Of a stretch of DNA of 50,122 nt, positions 1-12,094 are shown one piece after another. How positions within the stretch are numbered: the stretch's first letter is position 1; the number at the start of each line of letters is the position of its first letter. The stretch covers positions 1 through 50,122 of the forward strand of contig PDHQ01000256.1 of NCBI GenBank assembly GCA_003339415.1, read 5' to 3'. The notes beneath the pieces were generated by a model. The model was not told the origin of the DNA, searched no databases, and was given only the letters and a program-made list of their open reading frames with translations. The translations under genes and the position numbers were made by a program. This stretch comes from Ophiocordyceps camponoti-saundersi (nom. inval.). Taxonomy: Eukaryota; Ascomycota; Sordariomycetes; Hypocreales; Ophiocordycipitaceae.

Positions 1-11
1 ATATAAAATAT

Positions 12-15
<4 letters not shown>

Positions 16-52
<37 letters not shown>

Positions 53-89
53 AAAGAGAGAGAGAGAGAGAGGGGAATTTTTTTTTTTT
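16..89. repeat. Poly(A), (GA)n and poly(T) simple repeats
   Basis: A run of 35 A is followed by a GA dinucleotide run, four G and twelve T. It is simple-sequence DNA at the window edge and could be an old retroelement tail or a slippage tract. No gene is present. Confidence 0.9.
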
Positions 90-129
90 CTTCGTATTAT
101 TATATTAATATCTATATATAGCTATAAAA

Positions 130-1300
130 GTAAGAATAAATAAGAAAATTAATATAGGAAAAGTTTCTACTAATTGCAGTCTATATTATCGTCGCTACTA
201 AGCGTATCTATAGTAAAATAGGAAATAGGTATAGCTAAGTTTTAAAAATATATATAGCTACGCTACTATCGGAAGCGGATATATATCGCGTAAGCGCTAT
301 ATTCGAAATAAGGCGTTCGGATATATTCGATAAAAGGAGACGACGAATAAATAAGGCAGTTATAGCTATAATCCTTAACTAAGGATCTTCGCGATACGGC
401 GAGCATAGCGCAGAAGAAACTTATAGATTATATAATCTTAGCGATCTAGATCCTCGTACTATCGTCGCCTTTAAGGCGTAGAGTAACGGGGTAGGTAAGT
501 TAAGAGAGGAGTGCTATTTCGTTAGCTTATAGAAAATTAGGAAGGGCGTTTTTTTATTTAGAAAGAAGAGGGCGTTTAATAGTAAAATAGTACCGCCGCT
601 AGTAGTAATTAAAGGGGACGGTTCTAAAAGGCAAAACGATAAGATAATTACTATTCCGCGGGTAAAAGAGTCTTTTAATAGGTCCGAGTAAAGTAGGATA
701 TAAGGTAATAATAGGATTTATAGCCCTTTATTAGAAATAATTAGCTTAAATAGGAGGAAACGGAAAGAGAGGATAATTTTTTATATAAAGAGTAAGGTAT
801 AAGGTATAGGGAAAAAAAATATACCTATTTTTTATATAAGCTATAAATAGTTAAAAAAAGAAAATAATAAAAAGGATAGAAATATCTTATATATCGATTT
901 AGATATACGTACGCTAGTAGGCGAGTAAGCGAGTATTTATATATATATATATATATATATAAGTAAAGAGAAGTATAGAGGAGCCGGGAAAATAAACGCC
1001 CGTTTACTAAAATAACTACTATTAGTAAGATAACGAGCAAGGGCGTAAGATAGTAAGGACTTAACTAAGGCTAGGTAAGGTATACGAGGGTTAATAGATA
1101 TACGTGGTATATTAAGAGGAGTAGGAGAGTTAGTAAGGAGATACGCTAAAGAGGAAGGAGGATAAAATCTTTAGCTATTAAAGATAGTTTCTCTAGGTAT
1201 AAAGGGGTAAGCTATAAGGTAAATAGTAAAAAGGATTTTTTTTTTCTTTTTTTTTTCTTTAGTAATTAATTAAGTTATATAAGGGTAGATAATAAATATA
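130..1300 (+). repeat. Repeat family R1, copy 1 (tandem with copy 2)
   Basis: This segment matches 1301-2300 with a constant offset of about 1,157 bp (for example the block starting CGCTACTA at 193 and 1350), and matches shorter parts of 9780-10560 and 12835-13640. The copies differ mainly by C/T and G/A changes, as RIP would produce. In the + frame at 509 the copies share a protein-like pattern: (E/K)C, then a Leu, a TAA/TAG (former Gln), a basic stretch, and a Lys/Arg/Glu-rich end. This indicates that the repeat once encoded a protein. I do not recognise the family. A (TA)n run lies near 938-960. Confidence 0.7.
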
Positions 1301-2300
1301 AAAGTTTATATAAGAAAGATTATTACCGATTATAATTAGTAATATTATCGCTACTAAGTATATTTATAATAATATAGGAGATAGGTATAGTAGAATCGCG
1401 AAAATATATATAGCTACGCTGCTATTAGAAGCGGATATACCTTACGTAGGCGCTATTTTCGAAATAAGGCGTTTAGAAATAGCTTAAAAAAGGGCGTGAT
1501 AAATAGAGAAGGTAGCTATAAGTATAATTTTCAGCTTACGATCCTCGCGATATTATAAGAATAATATAGAAGAAACTCTTAGATCGTATAATCTTAATAA
1601 TTTAAGTTTTTATAATAAAGTCGCGGTTTAGGACTATATTAACTTCCTAAGTAAGATATAAGAGGAGTGCGATTTTATCGGCTTATAAAGTATTAGGAGG
1701 AGCCTTTATTATATTAAAGAAAAAGGGCGAATTATAGTAATATAATACTACCGCTAGTAGGAGTCGAAAAGTTCGGTCTTAAAAGGTAAAATAATCTTAT
1801 CGTAATTAGGGGCGAAATAATTTCTTCTAATAAGGCTAAGGAGAGTACTATATACAGTATAGAGAGGATCTATTACCTTTTAGTAGAAAATATTAGCCTA
1901 AGCGAGAAAAAATAGTAGCGGGGGATAAAATATTATATAAGAGGAAGGTAAAGATAGAGGGTAGGAGTAAGATAAAAATATAATACTTAGTTTATTTATA
2001 AAAACGGCGAAAAGATAAGAAGATATAATAATATACGTTAATATAGATATACGTATACGAGGGCGTAGGTATATATATATATAAAGATAAAAAGGTAAGG
2101 GAGAGAGAGTATAAGAGAATATAAAGCTAGGGAGCTAAGATAAAAAGCTTACGTTTGCTTAAATAATTAAAGATTATAAGAGAAGGGATATACGCGAGAT
2201 AGTAAGGAGTTGAGTAATATTAGGATAATAAGCGCGGTAAGGGATATATTAAGGAGATAGGGAGAAAATATATAAGTAGGGAAAGATAATAAAGTTTAAC
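1301..2300 (+). repeat. Repeat family R1, copy 2
   Basis: This is a direct tandem duplicate of the preceding copy. The conserved frame occurs again near 1664, with the same Glu-Cys start and a TAA where the other copies also carry a RIP-type stop. Divergence from copy 1 is high but co-linear over about 1 kb. The right edge is approximate. Confidence 0.65.
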
Positions 2301-2760
2301 TAAGAGAAGATAAGATCTAAGTATAATACGATAAGCTAGTCGAAAAATATATATAAAGAGGACGTAGGTATTTTTTTTTTCTATATAAATATATAAGAAG
2401 GTAAAATATAGGAATAAGGGGCTACTTTAATTAAACGCTTATAAATAGATAAATATTATTTAATAGATTTAAGAAGTAAAGGATAATAGGGATATAAAAA
2501 TACGAATATTTTCTTTTTCGCCGTAAGTTCTAAAATAAGATTACGGTACGGGATATTTTTAGTAGCTTTAAAAACGGGTTTAAGGGCTAAATACTAATTT
2601 TATAATACCTGTCTAAAAGGTAACGTTAAGATATATTATATATATTAATTATAGCCGCTATCGTAATATTATATAATTATCCCTTTTTTTATAATATTAA
2701 TTTATAAAGGCCTTAAAGCTTAAGAAGTAAAACGAACTATCTAATATCGTTATATTTAGG
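2301..2760. other. Unassigned RIP-mutated spacer
   Basis: AT-rich sequence between R1 and the TIR element. I see no frame, repeat or RNA signal that I can support. Confidence 0.6.
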
Positions 2761-3174
2761 TATTTCGCGGGGGAAAAAGGACACCTCGGGAAAGCCTAGC
2801 AGATACCTAGGTAAGGTACCTTACTAAGTAACTATATTATTTAAATAATAAAAGTGGGGATCTCTAGCTATAGGGGGATAAGCTAAATAGTAATTCCCTA
2901 TATAAAAGGGGATAAGAAGTCGATTTTTAAGATAATAAAAGAAGAAAGGAAGATACTTTAGGGTGGAACTATTTAATCTAAAGCTAAATATCTTAAAAAT
3001 AATATTAAAATTAGTAATTCGTTATAAAAGAGTAAAGTATAAAAGTAAGGCTTTAATCCCGTTTAATAGAGTTCTTACTATTATAATTTGCGACGCTAAT
3101 TTCCTTATCTCTAAAGGGAAAGTAAACTATATAAATACTTAGTAATAGCCGATATACCGCCTTAGCCGCCTTTA
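2761..3174 (-). mobile_element. TIR element family, inverted shortened copy
   Basis: The reverse complement of this stretch matches the element at 4244-4863. Its left end carries CGCGGGGGAA, corresponding to the element's CCCCCGCTAAA end. It shares the block GGGGATCTCTAGCTATA and the following AT-rich core. The right end has a degraded CCGCC/GCCGCC remnant of the other terminus. At about 414 bp it lacks roughly 200 bp of internal sequence compared with the 620-bp copies. Confidence 0.6.
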
Positions 3175-3556
3175 TAATATAAATCTAAAGAAGATTTTAG
3201 AAGGCGAGGAAGACTAGGATACTATTTAATTAGGATATATATATATTATTAAGAGGCTTACCTTCTAGTTTAGCGTTTATTTTCTTTAAGTATTACTATT
3301 ATAGCTGCTAAAAGATAGCTTTAGGACCGGGATAATAAGTGCGTTTATTAAGATAAGAGGAAATATATTATAATATAAAAAGTATAAGATTTAGAGCATA
3401 GCGCTTAGAATATCTATATATTAGGTATATTATATATAAATATATATATAGCTTAATTATAAAACGGGTTAGGAAGACGTGCTTTATATAGAGGCTTTTA
3501 GAGGTATATAGCTAAGATATAAAGTTAAAATAAAGTAGTAAGGTGCGGGGGGGGCA
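3175..3556. other. Spacer left of the LTR element, with G8 tract
   Basis: No gene seen. It ends in eight G (3547-3554) followed by CA directly before the LTR. The second LTR is also preceded by a G run, so this may be the polypurine tract of an earlier tandem element rather than unrelated flank. Confidence 0.5.
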
Positions 3557-3842
3557 TATATATATATATTACGCACACGTAGACTATTATATATACGTGT
3601 ATAAGAAAGTGCCTAGTTTATATATATTATAAAAGTAAGTATTAGTCTAATAAATAAGGGCCGAAAAGCTAAAGAGAAAATAGCTATTATAGCGTAGTTA
3701 TAAGTATATATATTAGTTATAAGATTAAGGCGCTATTACTTATACTTACTACTTATAAGGAGGATACTAGTCCTTACTACGTTTTTAGATAAAACTTAAT
3801 ATAAGATATTAAATTTAGATACTTTTACTATTATTTTAGTAA
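3557..3842 (+). mobile_element. 5' LTR of a retrotransposon relic
   Basis: This segment aligns with 6191-6445. Both contain AAGAAAGTGCC, then AGTATTAGTCTAATAA, AAGGGCCGAAAA and a shared CTACGTTTTTAGATAA block in the same order. LTR length is about 250-290 bp. The 5' copy has an expanded (TA)n near its start. The end is placed where similarity stops and the primer-binding site begins. Confidence 0.65.
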
Positions 3843-3856
3843 TAGTTATAAGCTAA
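3843..3856 (+). other. Probable primer-binding site (initiator tRNA-Met half-molecule type)
   Basis: TAGTTATAAGCT lies directly after the 5' LTR. If TA is restored to TG at two sites it reads TGGTTATGAGC, the complement of the fungal initiator tRNA-Met anticodon arm. Copia-type (Pseudoviridae) elements are known to prime from such a tRNA half-molecule. This reading depends on undoing RIP, so it is an inference. Confidence 0.45.
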
Positions 3857-4243
3857 GTCTACTTTATCTAATCCGATTAGTTATATAAAGTCTTTACTAA
3901 ATAAATATTATCTATTTTTTTTCTTTTTTTTTTTTATATATAATATATTTTTATCTAAAGATTTTATTTATTCTTAAAAGCCTCCTTAAATCCTCCGTAA
4001 ACGTGGGGACTAAACTTAATAATATTATAACCTAAAAAAGGTTACCGAACTTTATAATATCTAAGAATACGTTAATTTAGATATATCCTATAATAAACTT
4101 ACTAAACTGAATAAATGAAAATATATCCTCTTAGATACTTAAGCTTATTAACCTAGTAACCCGGAATTAGAACTATTCTTTACTTATAAGATATTACTTT
4201 ATATAGTTATAGCTAAAAAGAATATAATATAATAGGTAGTATA

Positions 4244-4863
4244 TTTTAGCGGCGGTAATAAATACGCCTAAAGAAAAATAAGCGTATAACTTAGCTAGGA
4301 GATATTTAAGAGCTTTTATAAGGTTTAATTAAATAGTTCCTTAACCCCTTTCTTTTCCTAAAAGTATTTATAAATTAGGATATAAAAGGTAAACAATATA
4401 GGACTAGGGTTATTACTAGGTATATAGCTTAGATTAGTTTCCCTTAAAAAAGGAAGAAATTAAGTAAGTAATTAGCCCTAACCTTATCTTTATAAGCTAT
4501 TATAAAAGTCGTATATCGTAAGTCGAGTTTTAGAGAGAACTTATAATAAAAACTCTACTAAATAGAACTATAACTTTATTTTAAACTCTATATTTTTATA
4601 CTATAAATTACTAATTTAAATACTTATTCTAAAATCTTTAGTACTTAATTAAATAGTTTTTATTTTCTTTTCTTTTTCTTTTTTTATCTTTATATAGAAA
4701 ACTAACTTCTTATTATTTTCCCTATAGAGAATTACTATTTAGTATTTCCCCTTATAGCTAGAGATCCCCCCTTATATTAGTTAAAAACTTTAGTTACTTA
4801 AAAAGTTACGCCCTTTACGTATCTACTACGCTTACCTAAGGTATCCTTCTTCCCCCGCTAAAA
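4244..4863 (+). mobile_element. TIR element, full-length copy 1
   Basis: A 620-bp unit with inverted termini, TTTTAGCGGCGG at the left and CCCCCGCTAAAA at the right. It matches 16175-16796 almost end to end, 21087-21706 at lower identity, and partial copies elsewhere. No transposase frame is visible, so it is probably a non-autonomous DNA transposon (MITE-like). A target duplication longer than TA could not be settled from the flanks. It is inserted inside the LTR element and so is younger than that insertion. Confidence 0.75.
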
Positions 4864-6181
4864 TACCTATATTAGAATAATATTATAATTCCTTAATAGA
4901 ATAAACGTTATACTAATTAGTTTCGAGAAGGAATAAACTACTTACCTCTTTTTAGAGTTACCTCTCTTTAAGTATTTTAAAGGAATTTCGAAATCTTATA
5001 AGTATAGAAGTTATAATAAACTTAAACTTTAAGACTAAGTTACCTAATACCTTAGTTATCTATATACTTTCCTTCTATTATTATATTATTTACTTTTACT
5101 AATATTAGATATTATTATAATTATAGGCGTTATCTCTAATATTTACTATATATTATTATTACCTTCTATTTATATATTTAACCTCTACTTCGATACCGCC
5201 GATTTTTCTTAGCGTTAACTTAAATCTATTTAGTAAGCGTTAAGGGAAACGGGTATAGTATCCTTAAGAAGCTTAGGAGATAATAGCCCTTCTTATACTT
5301 ATCTATTCCTAATTTTAACCTTAAGAGAGTCTTCTAACTTTATAACCTCTCTACTCTCCGCGATATCTTTATTATCTTTAATAGCTATCGCTATAATTTA
5401 CGTAAAGCTAGGAGTAGTAATTTAGGTCTAGTATAAATATTATCGTTTAAGACCCGCTTATATAAAGCTACTAGAAACGCCGTGCTTTAAGCTTAGGAGC
5501 GAGATATAGTACTAAAAAGAGTGCGCGTAAGTCCGCAGGTAACTATATTTCTTATAAGTAGTGCTATTCGCTACCTAATAGCTTTATATAACTAGGGCCC
5601 TAAAATATCTATTATTACGTAGAATTTTAATATATATTACTAAGGCGGATATAATAATCTTAGCTTAAAGAATAATATTTATTATAGGGCGCGAGAGTGC
5701 TTATCGCTCCGACTCTTATAAAAAAAAACTATATTATTTTAATAAATATAAAATCTATAAGCGGATACTTATATCTATACTTAAAGCGTTTATTATAGCT
5801 ATAATTAATAGGTATATAATCGAAAGCTAGAGGAGGCGATACCTCCTTTATATACTACGATTATACGTAGGAATAAAACCTAAGTTTATTCTAAAATCTA
5901 TATTCCTTTTTAAGAAAAAAGCTATATAGAAAACTTTAAAAAGAAGAGGAAGAGGAGGATAAGGGAAGAAGAAAAAAAAAAAGAGAGAGAGGAAAAGAAA
6001 AGGGTATTTTATACTATACCTAGATAACTTAGCTAGCTTTACTAATTTAATAAGTATAGAAAATATATACCTATAGTTTTTTCCTATAAGTTTTCTCTTA
6101 AAAGTTTTAATAATCTTATCTTATAATTTTTAAAATTATTTTTAAAGCTTATTAGATATTTTTAAATTAGCTTATAAGTCT

Positions 6182-6190
6182 AAGGGGGTA
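6182..6190 (+). other. Polypurine tract before the 3' LTR
   Basis: AAGGGGG sits directly upstream of the second LTR, the position used for plus-strand priming in LTR retrotransposons. Confidence 0.5.
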
Positions 6191-6445
6191 TATTACGTAT
6201 ATATATATAAGAAAGTGCCTCCTTTATATTACGAAAGTAAGTATTAGTCTAATAAGTAAGGGCCGAAAACCTAAAAAGGAAATAGTCGCTATAGGTAATT
6301 ATAAGTATATATCTTAGTAGTAAGATTAAAGCGTTATAATTTATAAACGCTATATAAAAGAAAGATACTAATCCTAACTACGTTTTTAGATAAGACTTAA
6401 GATAATATATTTACTCTATATACTTTTATTACTATTATTATAATA
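6191..6445 (+). mobile_element. 3' LTR of the retrotransposon relic
   Basis: Co-linear with 3557-3842. It starts TATTACG (TGTTACG before RIP) immediately after the G run, as expected for an LTR beginning TG. Similarity is lost after about 6445. Confidence 0.65.
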
Positions 6446-6950
6446 GTATATAAGTAAATATAAGAAATATAATTATAAAAAGTAGTAATATAGTAAGAGA
6501 CCGAATTTATAAATATATTATAAAATAAATATTTAGAAAAAAAGGTAGGCTATTAATAGTTATCCGGAAGTCTAAAATAGCTTATAAAGTACCTTTTAAA
6601 ATATATATATTCGATTTTTTCCTTAAAGGAAATATATTCTAAGCGAAGAAAATATTTTTAGAACTTAAAAGCACGTCTCTATATATTATTATCGTTAAAT
6701 TAGAAAATTAATAAAATTAGAAATTAAAGTTTAGAGGTAAGATATAATAAAATAAAAGTAAATATATATAGTCTTATATTAGCGATACTAATAAGGCTAG
6801 TAAAAGCTATACCGCTTATTTCCGCGATAACTAGGCGAGGTTAGCGGCTTTTAAAAATATATAAATAAATATATATAGCTTTTATAAAGCTTAGTATAAA
6901 ATATAAGCTAATATATTTCGGTAGCGCTAATTAGGCGTAAGCTTAGCATA
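6446..6950. other. AT-rich spacer
   Basis: Heavily RIP-mutated sequence between the LTR element and the R2 block. I see no supportable gene or repeat. Confidence 0.5.
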
Positions 6951-7250
6951 ATATTAATTATAATAAGGGAGTTAAGCGCTATATTATAAGCTATTTTAGC
7001 TTACCTTAACTAGTAGAAGCGCTACTTAACTTTAATATAAATATTATAACGAAGAATATATATAATATTTAAAAAAGCGAAATATTAATATATAATATTA
7101 TATATTTATCTCTTAAAGGGTTTATAATAAGGAATAAAATATAAAAAAAAAGTAAAGAAATTAAGGAAAATAATACCTATTTTATATAAAAAAATAATAA
7201 TAATAAAAAAAATAGTTAGAGAGAGTAGGAAGAAAAGCGTATATATATAT
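6951..7250 (+). repeat. Repeat family R2, copy 1
   Basis: It shares GAGTTAAGCGCTATATTA, TTTTAGCTTACC and the downstream (TA)n-rich block with copies near 8330-8610, 11030-11320, 14120-14330 and 15181-15480. The order of blocks is the same in each. The unit is LTR-sized and some copies begin with GTTATACGCCGCC, so R2 may be a solo LTR, but no paired element was found. Confidence 0.6.
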
Positions 7251-7264
7251 ATATATATCTATCT

Positions 7265-7520
7265 ATAATTATATAAAGAAGGAGAAAGAGGAGAAAGGGA
7301 GAGAGGGAGAGAGGGAAAGAGAAAAAAGAGGAGAGGAAAAGTAAGAGAGAAAGGGAGAAAAGGAGAGAGGGAGAGAGGGAAAGAGAAGAAAGAGGAGAGG
7401 AAGAGAGAGAGAGAAAGGAAAAGAGGGAGAGAAGGAGAGAGAAGAGAGAGGAAAGGAAGAGAGAGGAGAGGAAGAAAGAGGGAGAGAGAGAGGATAGAGA
7501 GAGAGAGAGAAAGAGGAAAT
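7265..7520 (+). repeat. Purine (GA)-rich low-complexity tract
   Basis: About 250 bp of almost pure purine on the + strand, with irregular GAGA and GGGAGAGAGG units. It is the degenerate edge of the purine minisatellites seen in the following tandem units. Confidence 0.85.
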
Positions 7521-7699
7521 ATAAAAAAGAAGAAAAAAAATAACTATTTACTTATATAATTAATAGCGGCGATAAAATATAAAAGTAAGTAAAAGGAAAA
7601 AAACTTACGTAAGGTAACGATAAGGCGCGAAAGGGTATATTAATATACGTAAAAATGCGAAAAGTAATAAGATATAAAGGTAAGGTAGCGGGAGCGTAA

Positions 7700-7734
<35 letters not shown>
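7700..7734 (+). repeat. G35 homopolymer
   Basis: An uninterrupted run of 35 G. GG dinucleotides are not RIP targets, so such a tract would survive RIP. It could also be a sequencing or assembly artefact. Confidence 0.95.
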
Positions 7735-7735
<1 letters not shown>

Positions 7736-8329
7736 AATAATAATAAGAAAGTAAGATAGTACGAAAAAGGAAGAGAAAAGTAGCGAGGGAAATATATAAA
7801 AAAAGTAAGAGGAGATTAGCGAAAAGAGAGGGGAAAAGGGCTAGTAAATAAAAAAGAGGAAAAAAAAAAAAAAAATAAAAAAGGGAGATATAAAATATAA
7901 TAATAGCTTAAAAGATAAATACTTATATTTTTCTATTATTAAACTATATATTTAAAATATAAAATAAAGTTAAGGGCTATAATAGGAACTTTTTAATTTA
8001 AATTATTCGTTATTATTAAATTTATTTCGGAGATTATAATAATATATAAAATATCCCTAAAAGTAAGCGTACTTAAACTATTTAATATTAAAGAGATTTT
8101 ATTAAATAATAAGCTTTTAGTATTTTTAAGCTTAATATTAAAAAAAGGGCTTCGTAAACTATAATATATAATTAAGTTAATTATTAGATAAGAAGGAAAG
8201 GAGGAGGTATCTAGTTATTATATAATATTCTAAATTATTAACGTTATAATATATATAAATAGGAGAATTAAAATAATTATCGGATAGCGAAAGCTTAAGT
8301 TTATTAGCGAAAGAATAAGTGCACTATTT

Positions 8330-8610
8330 ATAGGGCGTTATACGCCGCCTAAGCGGCCTAAGCTTATTCTTTTTTATATTACGTATATTTCCTAAACTTA
8401 GAAGGTTATTAGCTATAGCGTAGGAGTTAAGTGCTATATTATAAGCTATTTTAGCTTACCTAAACTAATAGGAGCGTTACTTAACTTTATCGTAAATATT
8501 ATAATAAAGAATATATATAGTACTTAAGAAAGTAAAATATTAGTATATAATATTATATATTTATCTCTTAAAAAGTTTATAAAAAGGAATAAGATATAAG
8601 GAGGAAAATA
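8330..8610 (+). repeat. R2, copy 2 (in tandem unit 1)
   Basis: Begins near GTTATACGCCGCC and contains the TTTTAGCTTACC block and the downstream AT-rich core shared by the family. Confidence 0.6.
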
Positions 8611-9097
8611 AGAAGGTTAAAAGGAAAATAATATATAAAAGAATAACGAAAATAAAAAAGATAGTTAGAAAAAGTAGGAATAATAGCGTATATATATATA
8701 TATATAACTATATATAGAAAGAACGGAGAAAGAGAGAGAGGGAAAGAAAAAAAAAAGAGAAAGAGAAAGAAAAAGAGAGAGAGAGAGAGAGAAAAAAACG
8801 AAATATAAATAGGGAAAAAAATACCCGTTTACTTATATAACTACTATAAGTAATAAAATAAAAAGGGATACGAAAGGAGAAATAGTTAAGCGAAATAAAA
8901 ATAAGCTATAAGATATTATATTTATATAAGTAAAAATATAAGGAAATTAGAAAAAGGTAAAAAAAGTAGCGTAAAGAATAATATATATAGTAATAGGAGT
9001 AGTAAAAAAGTAAGGCGATAAAGAGAATAACGAGAAAGTAAGAGAATAAAAAAAGTAATAAGAGAGCGAGAAAACTAAAAAGCGAAAAATCGAAAAG

Positions 9098-9240
9098 GCG
9101 AGGAGAGTAGCGAGAGCGGTAAAAGGACTAAAAAGTAAAAAATCGAAAAAGCGAGGAGAGTAGTAAGAGTAGTAAAAGGACTAAAAAGCGAGAGATCGAA
9201 AAGGCAAGGAAATTAGCGGTAAAAGGAGGAAAAGGTAAGG
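9098..9240 (+). repeat. 53-bp purine-rich minisatellite
   Basis: Repeat starts GCGAGGAGAG at 9098 and 9151 and GCAAGGAAA at 9204, giving an exact 53-bp spacing. Further degenerate purine-rich sequence continues to about 9420. Confidence 0.7.
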
Positions 9241-9779
9241 AGAGTAGCGAGAGAGCGAGGGGATAATAAAGTAATAAGAAAATAAAGGGATAATAAAATA
9301 GTAAGAGATTAAAAGGGCGAGAAAGGAAAAGAATAGCGGGAGAGCGAGAGGGGAGAATTAGTAAAATAGCGAAAAAGGTAGAAAATTAAAAAAGGGAAAA
9401 AAGATAAGAGGATAAGGGGGGGAAAGGAGATCTAAATATCGTATTTAAAATAAAAAACTAATTTTATAAGGTAGCTTTATTATTATAAGTTATCTTTAAA
9501 ATTAAAATTACGATTTATAAATCTAATAATAATTTTAAAAGAAAATTAAAAAGTTAGATTTTTAATTAAGTTTATTTATATAAAAAATAAAAAGTAAAAG
9601 CTAGTAAATAAGTTAACTATAGCTAGAAGGTAATATACGCGTAAATAGCTTTAATTTATAATATTTCTAAAACTAAAAGTTTTTATAAATTACTTATATA
9701 GTAACCTTATAGCTAAATAAGCTAATCTAAATATAAGGATAAAAAATAAGGGGAGGGGTTTATAAAGAATAGCTAATTA

Positions 9780-10560
9780 CTCTTTATTATTAGTAATATT
9801 ATTATTACTTAGTAGATTTATTTAAAGGTAAGAGGGGAGTATAGCTAGAATCCGAAAAGAAGTATAGCTACGCTATTAGTAAAAGAGGATATATATTATA
9901 TAGGTATTATTTTCGAAAAAAGGTATTCTAATATAGCGAATAAAAAGGTATAGTAAGTTAATATAATAATAACGCGTAGAAACTTAAATAAGCGATCTTT
10001 TTAAGGCCGCGAGGTAAGCTTAAATAGGCGATCCTCTTAATATTATAAAGATAGCGCGGAAGTAGCTTTTTAACTATATAATCTTAATAACCTCTTACTT
10101 AGTTAAGTTATCGCGTTTAAGGCGTAAGGTAATAAGGTAAGTAAGATAAGAAAGAAGTGCGGTCTTATTAGGCTATATAAGGTTAGTAGGAGGGTTTATT
10201 TATTAAGAAAAGAAAAAGGTATTATAAAAAGGTAAAAGGACCGCTAGTAGCTATTAAAATAGTTAGTTTTAAAAAGCAAAACGATAAGATTATATTACTA
10301 CCGCTAGTAATACTATCTTTTAATTAGACTAAGGTAAGTAAAGTAAGTAACGATAATAGGATTTATAGCCTTATTATAGAAGATTAACTAAGGAAAGAAG
10401 AAACGAAAATAAAGAGGAAATACTATATAGAGAGGGAGATAAGGGGAGAGGTATAAGAATATAAAATACCTTTTTTTATTAAATCGTAAGGTTAATAATT
10501 ATAAGGAGGCTAAGATAATAAAAAAGAGAAAGAAATATATTATATATATATAGGTATATA
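9780..10560 (+). repeat. R1, copy 3 (in tandem unit 1)
   Basis: It carries the R1 landmarks ATAGCTACGCTA, TTTTCGAAA and the Lys-Cys-Gly frame near 10155, followed by Leu-rich and Arg-rich codons as in the other copies. About 780 bp are recognisable. It ends in a (TA)n run. Confidence 0.65.
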
Positions 10561-11029
10561 TATATATAAAAGGAAAAGGAGGGAGAGGGGGGAAAAAATA
10601 AGATAGGGAGATATAAGATACGATTATAATATAGAAGATAAATAGTTATATCTTTCTATTATTAAACTATATATCTAGAATATAAATAAAGTTAAGGGCT
10701 ATATTAGGCACCTTTAAAATTAAATTATTCGCTATTATTAAACTTATCTTAGAAGCTATAATATTTTATAAAATATCCTTAAAAGTAAGTATATTTAAGC
10801 TATTTAGCGGTAAAGAGATTTTCTCGTATAATAAGCTCTTAGTATCTTTAAGCTTAATATTAAAAAGAAAGCTTTATAAACTATAATATATAATTAAGTT
10901 AGTTATTAAATAGAAAGAAAAAAGGGAGGTATTTAGTTACTATATAATATTCTAATTAGTTAGCGTTATAATATATATAAACTAAAGAACTGTAATATCC
11001 CTTAGATAGCTAAAGCTTAAAACTATTAG

Positions 11030-11320
11030 CGAAAAAATAAGTATATATCTAAAAAGACGTTATACGCCGCCTTAGCAGCTTATACTTATTTTTTTTTTAC
11101 CTTAAGTATATTCCCTAAGCTTAGAGGGTTATTAGCTATAGCGCGGGAGTTAGGTGCTATATTACGAGCTAGTTAGGCTAACCTTAACTAATAGAATTAT
11201 TACTAAACCTCGCTATAAATATTATAATAAAGAATATATATAGTGCTTAAGGAAGCGAAATATTAATATATAATATTACGCGTTTATCTACTTAAAGGTT
11301 TATAGTAAGGAAAAAGATAT
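11030..11320 (+). repeat. R2, copy 3 (in tandem unit 2)
   Basis: Begins GTTATACGCCGCC and contains TAGCTATAGCGCGGGAG and the shared downstream core. It is less degraded than copy 1. Confidence 0.65.
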
Positions 11321-11750
11321 AAGGAGGAAAAAGGAGAGGTAAAAGGGAAAATAATACCTATTTTATATAGAAAAATAATAAAAATAAGAAAAATAGTTAG
11401 AAAAAGTATAAATAAAAGCGTATATATATATATATATATATATATAACTATATATAAAAAAAAGGAAAAAGAGAGAGAGAAATAAAATATAAATAAAGAA
11501 AAAAAAACCTATTTATTTATATAATTAGTAAAAGTAATAAAATAAGAAAATATACGAAAAAAAAAATAGCTATATAAAATAAAAATAAGCTATAAAATAG
11601 CGCGTTAACGTAGGCGAGAATATAAGGAAATTACTAAAAAGTAAAAAAGGTAATAGGAGAAATAATATATATAGCGATAAAAGTAATAAAAAAGTAAAAA
11701 GGGGGAAAAATAATAAGAAAGCGAAAAAAGTAGCAAAGGTAGTAAGGGGG

Positions 11751-11880
11751 CGAGAGAGTAAAAGTTATAAAGAGAGGGTAAGAAGATAAGGAGAGTAGCG
11801 AGGGTAATAAGGGGGCGAGAGAGCGAAAGTTATAAAGAGAGAGCGAGAGGACGAGGAGAGTGGCGTAAGCGGCGAGAGGA
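11751..11880 (+). repeat. 65-bp purine repeat, two units
   Basis: CGAGAGAG followed by AAAGTTATAAAGAGAG occurs at 11751 and again at 11816, a 65-bp spacing. It is part of the expanded purine block. Confidence 0.6.
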
Positions 11881-12094
11881 CTAAAAAATAAGAAAAAGAA
11901 AAAGCGAGGGGGCGGGGAAATAAGCGATAAAGCGAGGAAAAGGAAAAAAGTAGTAAGGGAGTAAGAGGGCGAGAATATAAGCGATAAGGCGAGAAAAAGG
12001 AAAAAAATAGTAAGAAAATAAAAAAGCGAGAGAGCGAAAACGCTAGTAATAAAGTAAAAAAAGGGAAAATAATTACGAAAAGGTAAAAAAAGTA

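Larger units (their letters stand above)
3857..6190 (+). mobile_element. Internal region of the LTR element, with nested TIR element
   Basis: The region is about 2.3 kb between the LTRs, of which 620 bp is the nested TIR element. Only about 1.7 kb of retroelement sequence therefore remains, far less than a full copia polyprotein. A + frame from roughly 5440 to 5840 is broken only by TAA/TAG, but I do not recognise reverse transcriptase or integrase in it. A poly-purine stretch at 5935-6003 precedes the 3' end. It is either a deleted or a non-autonomous element. Confidence 0.5.
7880..10640 (+). repeat. Composite tandem unit 1 (R2 + purine repeats + R1)
   Basis: This unit aligns end to end with 10641-13682. 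The offset is about 2,720 bp at the left edge and about 3,055 bp from 9430 onward; the difference lies in the purine-rich minisatellite. Internal order: an AT-rich 500-bp block, R2, (TA)n and GA tracts, purine minisatellite, an AT-rich 350-bp block, R1. The two units are in direct orientation and adjacent, so this is a segmental tandem duplication. Confidence 0.75.

Noticed and set aside
825..1040. A 71-codon minus-strand frame rich in Tyr and Leu.
   Set aside because: It spans a (TA)n tract inside repeat R1. The composition is that of AT-rich noise, and the copy of R1 at 1301-2300 does not conserve it.
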